Assembly (NCBI RefSeq): GCF_947169445.1
Contig: NZ_CAMVPU010000002.1
Location: 124,001-188,000, forward strand
Reading direction: 5' to 3'
Length of the DNA stretch: 64,000 nucleotides
From: an uncultured Butyrivibrio sp.
GTDB taxonomy: Bacteria > Bacillota > Clostridia > Lachnospirales > Lachnospiraceae
Under the pieces are notes generated by a model, which worked only from the letters and a program-made list of their open reading frames with translations, did no database searches and had not been told where the DNA came from. This document shows, one piece after another, positions 18,503 through 27,215 of the stretch (within the stretch, counting starts at the first letter, position 1; each line of letters opens with the position of its first letter). The translations under genes and the position numbers were made by a program.

Positions 18503-20230
18503 ATGAAGAAAAAAAGCAGTATTCGCGTAATGATCATGGTTCCTGTACTCCTTCTTGGATTGGTATCCATTCTGTCAAATGTAATGGCTGTTGTTAATCT
18601 TCGAAAGGTTAATCAGACGGCTTCCATTATTGCAGATGACTACCTGACTGCAATTACAGAGCTGGATACAATCGGACAGACATCCAAGGATGTGCACACC
18701 TTAGCGCTCTCTCATATCGTAGCTACAGATTTTGAAACGATGACCTCCATCATTACAGAAATAGAAAACGAAGAAGCTGTACTTGATGAATATATTGCTG
18801 ATTATCAGAAATATGTCACCAGTGACTCCACATCAATCTATGAGAAGCTGGTATCCGATTATCAGAGTTTTAAAGATTCTGTTAAAATCCTGCTTGCGCA
18901 AAGCGCAAATCAGAAAACAAAGGATGCCTACGAGACAGCCAATGGACTTGTAGCTTATAATTCAAAACAATTGAACACAGATATTAACGATATTATCGCT
19001 TCATTCCAGGCCAACGCCTCATCAGAGAGAGAATTGCTTAATTCCGGCTTCTCAATGGCTATGATTTCAAGTGTAGTTGTAATTATTATAAGCGTTATCG
19101 CCGTTATTATTGCTATTTTCATGGTATCCAGACATGTTATCCGTCCAGTTATCAGAGCTGCAGCGGAACTTAGAGATATCATCGATGGAATTAACAGGCG
19201 CGAGGGCGATCTTACCAAGAGAGTTACAGTAGAATCGGATGATGAGATTGGCGCTTTAAGCCAGGGTATCAATGCATTTATTGAACTTCTGCAGAATATC
19301 TTTGTAATCATTACAGATAACTCTGAAGCTATGGATAAGGTTGTCAGCGACGTTTTAGGAAGTGTTCAGACCTCCAACAGCAGTGCTTCCGACCTTTCCG
19401 CTCTCACAGAGGAGCTATCTGCTACCATGCAGGAGGTAGCCAATAGTGCCGGTGCAATAAACAGCAACACTGAATCTGTCAGAGTTGAAGTTGACCAGAT
19501 GGCTGAAAAGAGCCGTGAAATCAATGAATACTCCAAGACTATGAAAGACCACGCTGATACCATGGAGCAAAATGCCAGAGCCAACATGGATGAGACAAAC
19601 GCAAAGGTTGAACAGATTCTATCTGCTTTGAATCAGGCTATTACAGACAGTCAGAGCGTAGATCAGGTTAACTCCCTGACAGATGACATTATGAATATCG
19701 CCAGCCAGACCAACCTGTTGTCTCTTAACGCTTCAATCGAAGCTGCACGTGCCGGAGAAGCAGGAAAAGGCTTTGCCGTTGTTGCAGGAGAAATCGGTGC
19801 TCTTGCTGAAAACAGCCGTCAGACTGCAGGAAACATCCAGCAGATCAACTCAGTCGTTGTTAATGCAGTTCATAACCTCTCTGACAATGCTAATGACCTT
19901 GTTAATTACTTGCAGAACTCTATTCTTCCCGAGTTTGAAAGATTCGTAGAGGATGGAGAAAAATACAGAGAAAATGCCAATTACATTGAATCTGTAATGG
20001 CTGATTTCACTAATAAGACTGAAGGTTTCAAGGAAACCTTTGATGAGATAGCTGAATCCATAAGCAGCATCACTACTGCTATTGACGAAGGTGTACGCGG
20101 TGTTTCCTCCGCAGCCGAGAGTACTCAGACCCTTGTAAGCGACATGGATACTATTACAAAGAGAATGGATGAAAACCAGCGTATTGCTGGTGAGCTGGAT
20201 GATGAAACAGCAATCTTCACTAAGATTTAA
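18503..20230 (+). CDS. Methyl-accepting chemotaxis protein (4-helix-bundle sensor)
   Basis: This is a membrane chemoreceptor that controls CheA and flagellar switching. TM1 is at about 8-30, followed by a helical extracytoplasmic sensor of about 150 residues of the 4HB type, then TM2 at about 184-208 and HAMP. The cytoplasmic signalling coiled coil carries the hairpin tip IASQTNLLSLNASIEAARAG near residue 397, with the conserved E and R contacts for CheA/CheW. The adaptation regions are rich in Q, E and A, and no C-terminal CheR-tether pentapeptide is seen. GGAGG at 18491-18495 precedes the ATG. Its close coupling to the preceding binding lipoprotein suggests indirect ligand sensing. Confidence 0.94.
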   Translation: MKKKSSIRVMIMVPVLLLGLVSILSNVMAVVNLRKVNQTASIIADDYLTAITELDTIGQTSKDVHTLALSHIVATDFETMTSIITEIENEEAVLDEYIADYQKYVTSDSTSIYEKLVSDYQSFKDSVKILLAQSANQKTKDAYETANGLVAYNSKQLNTDINDIIASFQANASSERELLNSGFSMAMISSVVVIIISVIAVIIAIFMVSRHVIRPVIRAAAELRDIIDGINRREGDLTKRVTVESDDEIGALSQGINAFIELLQNIFVIITDNSEAMDKVVSDVLGSVQTSNSSASDLSALTEELSATMQEVANSAGAINSNTESVRVEVDQMAEKSREINEYSKTMKDHADTMEQNARANMDETNAKVEQILSALNQAITDSQSVDQVNSLTDDIMNIASQTNLLSLNASIEAARAGEAGKGFAVVAGEIGALAENSRQTAGNIQQINSVVVNAVHNLSDNANDLVNYLQNSILPEFERFVEDGEKYRENANYIESVMADFTNKTEGFKETFDEIAESISSITTAIDEGVRGVSSAAESTQTLVSDMDTITKRMDENQRIAGELDDETAIFTKI

Positions 20231-20298
20231 TGTAAATAAAACGAAGGCGGACAAATGCTGGGGCGTTCAACCAACCAAACGTTCCTACCATTAATGTT

Positions 20299-20589
20299 GT
20301 GGTTGATATGGTTGCCCCCCAGCGAAGGATTGCTATAACTGTGCACTATAACTATGATGAATACCTAAATCTTCAGGTTGATGAAAAACCAACAGCTGAG
20401 GAATGGCAGAGAGCAGAAACAGATGAGCATTTCTTTATCAGTGATGGGAGTGATGAACGATACACCTCATATGTGAGTGGAGTGGATTTTGAAATAGATG
20501 GCATTGCCTATATAATGATAGGTTTTGACGTTGATATGACAGCTGATGAGCTTTTCGAAATGGCTGAGGAAATCATCACTGCAAGGTAA
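20299..20589 (+). pseudogene. Small DUF4367-like C-terminal fragment
   Basis: The frame encodes up to 96 residues ending in YVSGVDFEIDGIAYIMIGF and MTADELFEMAEEII. That is the pattern seen at the end of DUF4367-type extracytoplasmic domains. The frame is open back to 20236 and already reads like protein (NQPNVPTINVVVDMV) upstream of any start codon. The GTG at 20299 and the ATG at 20308 both lack a ribosome binding site. The simplest reading is the remnant of a larger gene whose 5' part has been lost. A short real gene starting at 20299 or 20308 cannot be excluded. Confidence 0.4.
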
Positions 20590-20626
20590 GAATTGATTAA
20601 AGGGCATTCCTCAATGGGAGTGCTCA

Positions 20627-20659
20627 AGCGGGTTGAGAAATTCTCAGACCCGCTTTTTT
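20627..20659 (+). terminator. Strong terminator, plus strand
   Basis: AGCGGGTTGAGAA pairs with TTCTCAGACCCGCT (one mismatch), followed by TTTTT. A smaller hairpin, GCATTCC/GGAGTGC, precedes it at 20604-20623. It ends the chemoreceptor transcript before the convergent diguanylate cyclase gene. Confidence 0.85.
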
Positions 20660-20678
20660 CATCGTTATACTATCCTTT

Positions 20679-22226
20679 TCAATTAGTTGGCTTCTGCCGA
20701 CGTTTTCTTCTGTCTATGCCGCTCTGGAGGTAGTAATTATCTTTTGCTTCATACATTCGTCTGTCCGAAATGCGCTCCAGTTCATCGATGGTAGCATCAG
20801 GAAATTCGTTGTGGCTGGCACAGCCAATAGAAATGGAGAGACTGTCGGAGTATTCGCCTTTCCATATTGAAGATTTGGATTTGATCACTTCACAAATTTC
20901 CCTGTAGTCATCAATGTGAAGGATTGCTATGAACTCATCGCCACCGGTACGATAAACCTTTCCAAGATCGCCGATAGCTTCCGAAAGGCAATCAGCAGCA
21001 CCTTTTATAAGTTCATCGCCTGCAGCATGGCCCTTTGTGTCATTGGTATTCTTAAGGCCGTTAACATCGGCAGACAAAAGCGTGAAGGTGTCATCGAGGC
21101 CTGTGTCTCTGTAGAGCATGATATCATCATCGTAACTACGTCTGTTGAACAAATGAGTGAGTTCATCAGTCATTGCGATTCGAATCAGCTGGGCTTCTTT
21201 TCTCTTATCACGTTCAATGTTTTGAACAGTAAAAATAACTTTTACAGGAATTCCGTCTTCATTGGTTTCTACAGTAATATATTGAGCCCTGAACCATCCG
21301 GTGGAGATATTTATAAATTCACCATAGATGGATTTTTTGTCTAGAAGACGTTCTCTAAGAGTCTTAAGATCCGTAAAGCTGAGGAAATTATCGAGCTGTT
21401 CAGGCGCAATCTGATCCTTTATATTCATAACCATGCTGGTATGGTCACATTTATCGATGTTAAGTGTTTTCATAAGGTGGGCATTATCGGTGATCGGCAT
21501 TTCTGTCATGGATCTGAAGTCCAAAAGATTAACCTTGTCATAAATACCGGCCATAGATGCCAAAGTATCAACTGAGGATTGAAGCATACCTTCTCGATTT
21601 TTAAGAGTGGCATAGTTGTTATATATTTCTTTTGAATAGCGATGGAAGGTCCTGACAATGCTTAATCCGGCAATTGTCATTATAAGAGTTTCGATAGTAT
21701 ATCCCCATACAACATTGCCAAAATATTCCGGAGCAGTTAGAAAATCAGCGCGATGGAGAGCATAATATGGAGCCGTTATCCAGGTGATAACCACCATCAC
21801 TATGTAATTTATCGTCACGGAAACGAAGTAAACACGATAGCTACAAAAGAGAAGACTAAGAACAGGAACAAGAAACCAGGTCAGACGTAGATATACATTT
21901 GAAATAGCCATGTACGCCAAGAGAAGGTCAAGTACGAATAAAGAGTAAACACTTGTTAGATCTGATTCGGGAAAGCGTCGTACCAGAATAAAATGACTAA
22001 ACGCCAGGATGATAACAAATAGTGAAAGCAATATGCATGTGGAATAGGAGACGTCCTTAAAGACACCGAAAAATACACCCAGAGCAAGAGCCGGCCCTGT
22101 TAAAGCACACAGCCAAAGAGCAACATTCAAATATCCGTTAGTCTTTGTCTTGTTTTCAGCCAAAAGACTATCGTAATCTAAAAACGAGGTAACGGTTTGC
22201 TGAGAATTTTTGAATGTTTTATACAT
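20679..22226 (-). CDS. Membrane-bound diguanylate cyclase (GGDEF)
   Basis: This protein should make cyclic di-GMP from GTP. About six hydrophobic segments span residues 25-185. A PAS-like linker follows, then a GGDEF domain with an intact GGDEF at about 427-431 in VYRTGGDEFIAILH. The inhibitory RxxD site expected just before the motif is absent, so product feedback may be weak. No EAL or HD-GYP domain is present. The ATG at 22226 is chosen as start; a TTG at 22253 would add nine residues. Neither has an ideal ribosome binding site, so the start is uncertain. Neighbouring chemotaxis and flagellin genes suggest motile-sessile control, but no direct link is visible. Confidence 0.92.
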   Translation of the reverse strand: MYKTFKNSQQTVTSFLDYDSLLAENKTKTNGYLNVALWLCALTGPALALGVFFGVFKDVSYSTCILLSLFVIILAFSHFILVRRFPESDLTSVYSLFVLDLLLAYMAISNVYLRLTWFLVPVLSLLFCSYRVYFVSVTINYIVMVVITWITAPYYALHRADFLTAPEYFGNVVWGYTIETLIMTIAGLSIVRTFHRYSKEIYNNYATLKNREGMLQSSVDTLASMAGIYDKVNLLDFRSMTEMPITDNAHLMKTLNIDKCDHTSMVMNIKDQIAPEQLDNFLSFTDLKTLRERLLDKKSIYGEFINISTGWFRAQYITVETNEDGIPVKVIFTVQNIERDKRKEAQLIRIAMTDELTHLFNRRSYDDDIMLYRDTGLDDTFTLLSADVNGLKNTNDTKGHAAGDELIKGAADCLSEAIGDLGKVYRTGGDEFIAILHIDDYREICEVIKSKSSIWKGEYSDSLSISIGCASHNEFPDATIDELERISDRRMYEAKDNYYLQSGIDRRKRRQKPTN

Positions 22227-22343
22227 ATCCTTTCTTGCCTCATATTGCAACAATCAAAGAATCTTGTGCTCTACCAACAATTTTATCATGTACACTCAGT
22301 AACACAAATAGTTATTAGGAAATCAAATATTAAAAATTTATAA

Positions 22344-22374
22344 TTGACAGTTGTAGCTAATATGAGAATAATAA
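22344..22374 (+). promoter_or_regulatory. Probable promoter of the NhaC-type antiporter gene
   Basis: TTGACA at 22344-22349 is followed by AATAAT after 17 bases (or TAATAA after 19). It lies about 50 bases before the start codon, which has GAAGGAG upstream. Confidence 0.5.
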
Positions 22375-22424
22375 AAATATATATTTTACAACTTTAATGT
22401 GTTAACGCAAGAAGGAGAAATCTT

Positions 22425-23957
22425 ATGTTTATTGACAGCTTTTGGTCTTTACTTCCGCCTATTATAGCTATTGCACTGGCACTTATTACGAAAGAGGTGT
22501 ATTCTTCACTGTTTATCGGTATTGTTGTTGGAGGGGTGCTTTATTCAGGCTTCAGTTTCACAGGAACAATTGAACATGTTTTTGTTGATGGCATGATTGC
22601 TCAGTTATCAGACTCTTGGAATGTTGGAATCCTGATATTCCTTGTTGTTCTTGGAACAATGGTTATGTTAATGAACAGAGCGGGTGGCTCAGCTGCTTTT
22701 GGAAAATGGGCGGTAACCCATGTAAAAACAAAAGTTGGAGCTCAGATAGCCACTATCATTCTCGGAATGCTTATCTTTATAGATGATTATTTCAACTGTC
22801 TGACTGTTGGATCAGTTATGCGTCCGTTAACTGATAAGCATAAGATATCAAGAGAAAAACTTGCGTATCTTATTGATGCTACAGCAGCACCTGTGTGTAT
22901 CATAGCACCAATTTCTTCATGGGCTGCAGCAGTAACGGGCTTTGTGGATGGAGTTAATGGTCTTACACTGTTTGTTCGTGCGATTCCTTATAATTTCTAT
23001 GCACTTCTTACGATAGTTATGATGCTGGGTCTCACATGTATGAAGTTCGACTATGGTCCAATGAAGCAGGCAGAAGAGCATAGCAAGATAAAAGAGCTCA
23101 AGGTCTCAAGAGATGATAATGGAGGACTTTTGGGAGCGGTCGATCAGCCGGCACCTCCTGTTTCAGTAAAAGGAAAGGTTATCCATTTGGTATTTCCAAT
23201 AGTAGCACTTATTGTTTGCTGCGTAATTGGAATGATTTATACCGGAGGTTTCTTTGATGGAGCAGGATTTGTTGATGCATTTTCTGCTTCTGACGCTTCA
23301 GTTGGATTGGTATATGGATCTGTAGCTGCGCTGATTATTACAGTAATCTTTTTCCTGGCAACAGGAGTTCTTGGCTTTAATGAATGCATGAATGCAATTC
23401 CTGAAGGTTTTAAGAGTATGGTCCCTGCTATCTTGGTTCTGACCTTTGCATGGACATTGAAAGCCATGACCGATTCTCTTGGGGCAGCAACTTATGTGGC
23501 GGGTATCTTTGAGAACCTTACCGACAATGCGGCAATAATGAGCTTTATCCCTGCTGTGGTATTTGTTATAGGAACATTCCTTGCCTTTGCCACAGGTACT
23601 TCCTGGGGAACATTTGGTATTCTTATTCCGATAGTAGTAAATGTTTTTGGATCAAATATGGGAAATGAATTGATGATCATTTCAATTTCAGCATGTATGG
23701 CAGGAGCTGTATGCGGAGACCATTGTTCACCAATCTCTGATACAACTATCATGGCCAGTGCAGGAGCTCAGTGTGATCATATTAAGCACGTATCCACACA
23801 GCTTCCGTACGCGATGACTGCAGCAGCAATTTCCTTTGTGGCATATATTATTTCAGGTTTCGTCAGAAGCTGGTTTATATGTCTTCCAATTGGTATTGTG
23901 CTTATGCTTGTAGCACTCTTTGGATTAAAAAAGGGCTTAGTCAAAGGCTGGAACTAA
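22425..23957 (+). CDS. NhaC-family Na+/H+ antiporter-like membrane protein
   Basis: This polytopic inner-membrane protein of 510 residues has about 11-12 hydrophobic segments. It belongs to the NhaC/ArsB-like superfamily, which exchanges sodium or organic solutes against protons. Typical motifs are LIFIDDYFNCLTVGSVMRPL near residues 115-134, IAPISSWAAAVTGF near 165, FATGTSWGTFGILIPI near 388, and CGDHCSPISDTTIMAS near 430. The transported solute cannot be assigned, because close relatives exchange amino-acid or carboxylate pairs. The gene stands alone between its own promoter and a strong terminator. Confidence 0.88.
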   Translation: MFIDSFWSLLPPIIAIALALITKEVYSSLFIGIVVGGVLYSGFSFTGTIEHVFVDGMIAQLSDSWNVGILIFLVVLGTMVMLMNRAGGSAAFGKWAVTHVKTKVGAQIATIILGMLIFIDDYFNCLTVGSVMRPLTDKHKISREKLAYLIDATAAPVCIIAPISSWAAAVTGFVDGVNGLTLFVRAIPYNFYALLTIVMMLGLTCMKFDYGPMKQAEEHSKIKELKVSRDDNGGLLGAVDQPAPPVSVKGKVIHLVFPIVALIVCCVIGMIYTGGFFDGAGFVDAFSASDASVGLVYGSVAALIITVIFFLATGVLGFNECMNAIPEGFKSMVPAILVLTFAWTLKAMTDSLGAATYVAGIFENLTDNAAIMSFIPAVVFVIGTFLAFATGTSWGTFGILIPIVVNVFGSNMGNELMIISISACMAGAVCGDHCSPISDTTIMASAGAQCDHIKHVSTQLPYAMTAAAISFVAYIISGFVRSWFICLPIGIVLMLVALFGLKKGLVKGWN

Positions 23958-23984
23958 TGATAATAGAGTAAAAAATGATAGACA

Positions 23985-24022
23985 AACACCTCAGAGTCAA
24001 ATTGATTCTGAGGTGTTTTTTA
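23985..24022. terminator. Bidirectional terminator between convergent genes
   Basis: AACACCTCAGA pairs with TCTGAGGTGTT, with a second inner pairing TCAA/TTGA, followed by TTTTT. It lies between the antiporter gene and the convergent alpha-galactosidase gene. Confidence 0.85.
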
Positions 24023-24075
24023 AGCCATTTCTATATGCAATCTGGTATTGTAGGCAATTTGTAATTGTACAGCTT

Positions 24076-25938
24076 TTATTCTGAGATTTTTACCAAAAGA
24101 GCTTCTGCAGAAAAGTCTGTGTGGGCATCACCATATTTATCTATTACTTCATAATCTGAAAGCTTTATTTTTTTGTCAGAAATATAATCCGTAAGGGATA
24201 CAGAGCTTTCAAATCTGTGGTATACCAAAAGAGCTCTGTCCTTAAAACGCCTTACAACAAGCTGTCCGCCGATCGGATCATTATAGCTTTCCGTTTCTGC
24301 AGTCAGGAGAGTGGTTTTGCCATCTTTGATGATATCTGAAACCTTGTGGTAGAAAGATATTCCGTCATCCAATAACTTCCACTGATGCTCATTTAGATCA
24401 TATACATCACCGGATAGTCCCATTCTTCCAAGGAAGGTAGCGCATATTGAGTACCAGATTCTCTCATCACTATCATCTTTTCTCATAACAGCCCATATCT
24501 GGCTCTGAGATGGTTTTATTACTCTGTGCATATTGGCGGCTATGATTGGAAGTGATGCGCATTCGTGGGCGTCAGAAAAACTCGCCATCGAAGCCAGCTC
24601 CATAAATGAAGGCTCAAGCCTGTGCCCGCCACTTGAGCAATTCTCGATTACAAGGTTTGGTATTTCTTGTTTCATCTTTTTAAAGAAACGCTGCGTAGCA
24701 AGAACCTTCTGATGAAGATTTTCACCCATTCCTTCCGGGCCATCGCAGCCCATGCCCATTGTTTCGTTGTAATCAATCTTTATGTAGCCGAAGTCGTTTT
24801 CCTTCAGATTATCAATAACATACTTTGTTAGGTGCGCATCTACCCATGGGTTCTCCATGTCCAGGAAATGCACATTTCCAACTGTAAGGGGCACACCGTC
24901 TTTTTTCACAAGATGATCTGTTTCATAAAAAGAAGGCGCTTCCTGAGAAGTGTTCTCAAGTTCAAACCAGATTCCAGGAATCATTCCTTTGTCTTTGATG
25001 TAGTCAGTCAGCTCTTTTAGCCCATTAGGGAAACGCTTTTTGTTGATGGTCCAATCGCCTCGATAATCCCACCAGTTTCCGCAGTCGGCATACCAACCGG
25101 AATCCATGACCAGGTATTTGATGCCTTTTCCTTCAATTTTGTCTGCCAGCTTTTTGAGATTGTCTATGGTTGGATTTCCCCAGGTTGCGCAGTATTCATT
25201 AAATATAATGCCCATATCTAAGTCAACAGGGCTGATATCAGGATTCTGAGCCTTTACCAGTTTGTCGCATACATCCTCCAGGGATGAACCGGTAGCCACA
25301 AGAGCCTTGGGAGCGATGTATTTCTCTCCGGGCTTTAGAGATTTGGTCCAGTGTCCGTAGTCTCTGTCAGCAAGACCTCCGGAAATGGTGATTGTATCTC
25401 CCTCTTTTACAAGAAGTTCAATTTGCCAGGATGCTGGAGCGTATAACGCAACTGCGGTAAATTCCTGTGTTTCTGAATTTTCTACAGCAACAAATGGAAA
25501 GTACTGTCTTACCGGCATAGAACCAAGATTTCCAAACTTTAGGACTCTATATCCGTGATTACTCCAGGAATGTTCAAGGTTAAGGCTTTTGACAGTATCA
25601 ATCTGATGCTTGCCTTCAGCGCTCCAAAAAGATAATAGCCTGTGAATTTTGTCAGCTTTTATTTTTTTCAAAAGAACTGATGTCAGCATTTCCATTGTGA
25701 CAGCTTTTGTGCCCTTGTTCTCAATTGTGGTTACAACTTCCGTTGCGTCGTACAGAGAGCTTTTTTTATGTGATACGCTCAGTTCGATTGCGTCTGTATT
25801 TCTGTAAAGTGTTTCATCTTCTGTATCGTTTATCAGCTCAAAACCGGACATTGTCCCGCTTCCAAGCATAGTCAGACCACAGGTGTAATTATCACCATAG
25901 GAATCACCTATGAATTTTACTTCTGCTAATGATTTCAT
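24076..25938 (-). CDS. GH36 alpha-galactosidase
   Basis: The enzyme removes terminal alpha-galactosyl units from raffinose-type oligosaccharides or galactomannan fragments. An N-terminal beta-sandwich precedes a TIM barrel. The catalytic nucleophile is D389 in YIKIDYNE. The acid/base is D456 in SFSDAHE. The substrate-binding ENCSSGGHR lies between them near 432-440, and the first strand YLVMDSGWYADCGNWW is also typical. The 620-residue length is shorter than the 720-730 of many bacterial GH36 enzymes. ATG 25938 is chosen because GGAGG lies seven bases upstream on the minus strand; the frame extends to 26025 without such a site. No signal peptide is seen, so it works on imported sugars, and the galactose could enter the galK-galT pathway encoded at 57.7 kb. 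Confidence 0.9.
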   Translation of the reverse strand: MKSLAEVKFIGDSYGDNYTCGLTMLGSGTMSGFELINDTEDETLYRNTDAIELSVSHKKSSLYDATEVVTTIENKGTKAVTMEMLTSVLLKKIKADKIHRLLSFWSAEGKHQIDTVKSLNLEHSWSNHGYRVLKFGNLGSMPVRQYFPFVAVENSETQEFTAVALYAPASWQIELLVKEGDTITISGGLADRDYGHWTKSLKPGEKYIAPKALVATGSSLEDVCDKLVKAQNPDISPVDLDMGIIFNEYCATWGNPTIDNLKKLADKIEGKGIKYLVMDSGWYADCGNWWDYRGDWTINKKRFPNGLKELTDYIKDKGMIPGIWFELENTSQEAPSFYETDHLVKKDGVPLTVGNVHFLDMENPWVDAHLTKYVIDNLKENDFGYIKIDYNETMGMGCDGPEGMGENLHQKVLATQRFFKKMKQEIPNLVIENCSSGGHRLEPSFMELASMASFSDAHECASLPIIAANMHRVIKPSQSQIWAVMRKDDSDERIWYSICATFLGRMGLSGDVYDLNEHQWKLLDDGISFYHKVSDIIKDGKTTLLTAETESYNDPIGGQLVVRRFKDRALLVYHRFESSVSLTDYISDKKIKLSDYEVIDKYGDAHTDFSAEALLVKISE

Positions 25939-25989
25939 TACCAGCCTCCGTTTTTTCTTTAAGACATTGCTTATAAAGATTATTATAAT

Positions 25990-26206
25990 ATATGTGTGTA
26001 TAGATTTTGAGCTTTTCAGATCCAAATACGGAGAACTGATGAAGACTGATGATCTTTATCTTGGTTATTATCTTCATCTTGTTCAGGATATATGTTACAG
26101 ACATTTTGTTTATGACAAATATAAGTGGAATCCCATGATTCCGGGGAATGTTGAGAAGCTTCATAAGGACTATTCAATAATAAAAATTTATGTAGCTACA
26201 AGGTAG
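25990..26206 (+). pseudogene. Fragment of a zinc-dependent hydrolase-like gene
   Basis: The frame reads FELFRSKYGELMKTDDLYL then GYYLHLVQDICYRHFVYDK, a helical, His-rich pattern like that of zinc-dependent phospholipase C-type hydrolases. The N-terminal part is missing because the alpha-galactosidase start region lies there. The C-terminal part stops at TAG 26204-26206, right where a phosphatase fragment begins. A short gene from ATG 26039 is possible but unlikely. The family assignment is tentative. Confidence 0.35.
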
Positions 26207-26630
26207 TGGCCTTCCTGAGAGTGTGGAAGCTGTTCCGGACAGCTGCTTTCAAATAGCTCATGCAGCTAATATAGGCGATGTATTCAAGACAAAAGCTAGT
26301 GCTGAATCCGCAGTTATGTTTAACTGCACTGCGGGAAAAGACAGAACAGGCGTAATATCTGCACTTATACTGTGGCTTTGTGGTGTTAGAAAAAGCGATA
26401 TTGTTTATGACTACATGAGAACAAAAGAGAATGATAAGAAGCGCTTTGAACAGATTCATCAGAATTTCCCTGAGTTGGATATGAATATCGTTATTCCCAA
26501 TGAGAACAACATGACCAAGTTCATGGAAATGATAGAAGAAAGTCATGGAAGTGTTCAGGAGTATTTTTCTTCTATAGGGATTACTTCTGAGGTACAGCAA
26601 AGGCTTTGCGAGAAATTGTGCCATGCTTAA
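26196..26630 (+). pseudogene. 5'-truncated tyrosine-protein phosphatase
   Basis: The frame contains the cysteine-phosphatase loop NCTAGKDRTGV, with catalytic Cys and Arg (the usual leading His is Asn here), followed by the expected helix VISALILWLCG. It ends with a normal C-terminal helical region. The catalytic domain normally has about 120 more residues upstream, and these are absent: the frame opens only at TAG 26193-26195. The GTG at 26223 has no ribosome binding site. This is therefore the 3' part of a gene joined directly to the hydrolase fragment upstream. Confidence 0.6.
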
Positions 26631-26690
26631 ATTTTAATCGTAATTACAATAAAGACTACTTCAAGACCACTTGTTTAGGTAATGATATAG

Positions 26691-26728
26691 AAAAACCTCC
26701 GAATCGGCTAATTGATTCGGAGGTTTTT
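26691..26728. terminator. Strong bidirectional terminator
   Basis: AAAAACCTCCGAATC pairs with GATTCGGAGGTTTTT around GGCTAATT. It is a perfect stem with T runs on both strands and lies downstream of the phosphatase remnant. Confidence 0.85.
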
Positions 26729-26740
26729 AAGCAATAAAAA

Positions 26741-26762
26741 AGAGCGATAGACGGGGCTCGAA
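26741..26762 (-). repeat. 22-nt remnant of the tRNA-Gly 3' end (att-like direct repeat)
   Basis: Twenty-two bases are identical to 34987-35008, which cover the flank, discriminator, 3' acceptor strand and part of the T arm of tRNA-Gly(GCC). The match ends abruptly in the T loop at GGGCTCGAA, after which the sequence is unrelated. tRNA 3' ends are common attachment sites for integrases. The two copies bound an 8.2-kb segment that holds most of the accessory genes in this window. Confidence 0.75.
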
Positions 26763-26908
26763 GTAAACGCCCATTTTGAAAGCCGCATGGAAAGGAGGTT
26801 TTCGACACTCTCCTCTTCAAAAAAGACCACTTCAAGACCACTTCTCATATTGAGAACTCTAAAAAAGACCACTTCAAAGACCACATGTTTTCACTTCTAT
26901 GAAGTGGC

Positions 26909-26938
26909 TTGTAAAAGGCTGGAGTGATATTTTATAAT
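26909..26938 (+). promoter_or_regulatory. Promoter of the PIN toxin-antitoxin pair
   Basis: TTGTAA at 26909-26914 and TATAAT at 26933-26938 are separated by 18 bases. A small palindrome, ATACGTAT, follows near 26961 and could be an operator for autoregulation. Confidence 0.55.
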
Positions 26939-26984
26939 ACAGTTAGAAGTAACAACCGATATACGTATTGAGGAGGTGAGCAAT

Positions 26985-27215
26985 ATGACAGCTACAGCTG
27001 AAACACTCCGCAAACTGGATTCACTTAATGAACAAGACTTTAACATGATCGTAAGTCTGATTGATAGACTGAGCGTATCACAGGATACTAATAATGATCT
27101 CGAGACATTCAGACAGATTAGAAAGAGGACATCTCAAAATCCAATGACAGAGGACGAAGTCGAGGCAGAGGTTGCTGAAGCTAGGAAGGAGCTTTATGCA
27201 ACAAATCGTAATTGA
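26985..27215 (+). CDS. Putative antitoxin of a PIN toxin-antitoxin pair
   Basis: The gene encodes a 76-residue acidic, helical protein (MTATAETLRKLDSLNEQDFN at the start, EDEVEAEVAEARKELYATN at the end) without a recognisable DNA-binding motif. ATG 26985 follows AGGAGG at 26971-26976 at good spacing. Its last 20 bases overlap the start of a PIN-domain gene, the arrangement typical of type II modules, where the upstream gene is the antitoxin. The role is inferred from this context and from size. Confidence 0.7.
   Translation: MTATAETLRKLDSLNEQDFNMIVSLIDRLSVSQDTNNDLETFRQIRKRTSQNPMTEDEVEAEVAEARKELYATNRN

Larger units (their letters stand above)
26651..26884 (+). repeat. Three copies of a ~22-bp direct repeat beside a tRNA remnant
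   Basis: Copies read AAAGACTACTTCAAGACCAC (26651-26670), AAAAAAGACCACTTCAAG extending to 26841 (from 26819), and AAAAAAGACCACTTCAAAG extending to 26884 (from 26861). The shared core is GACCACTTCA-AGACCAC. The spacing is irregular (168 and 42 bases), so this is not a CRISPR array. The tRNA-Gly fragment lies between copies one and two. The remaining sequence of the 345-base gap between 26640 and 26984 shows no gene. Confidence 0.7.

Noticed and set aside
26651..26884. CRISPR array
   Set aside because: Only three imperfect 22-bp repeats with very unequal spacing and no cas genes.
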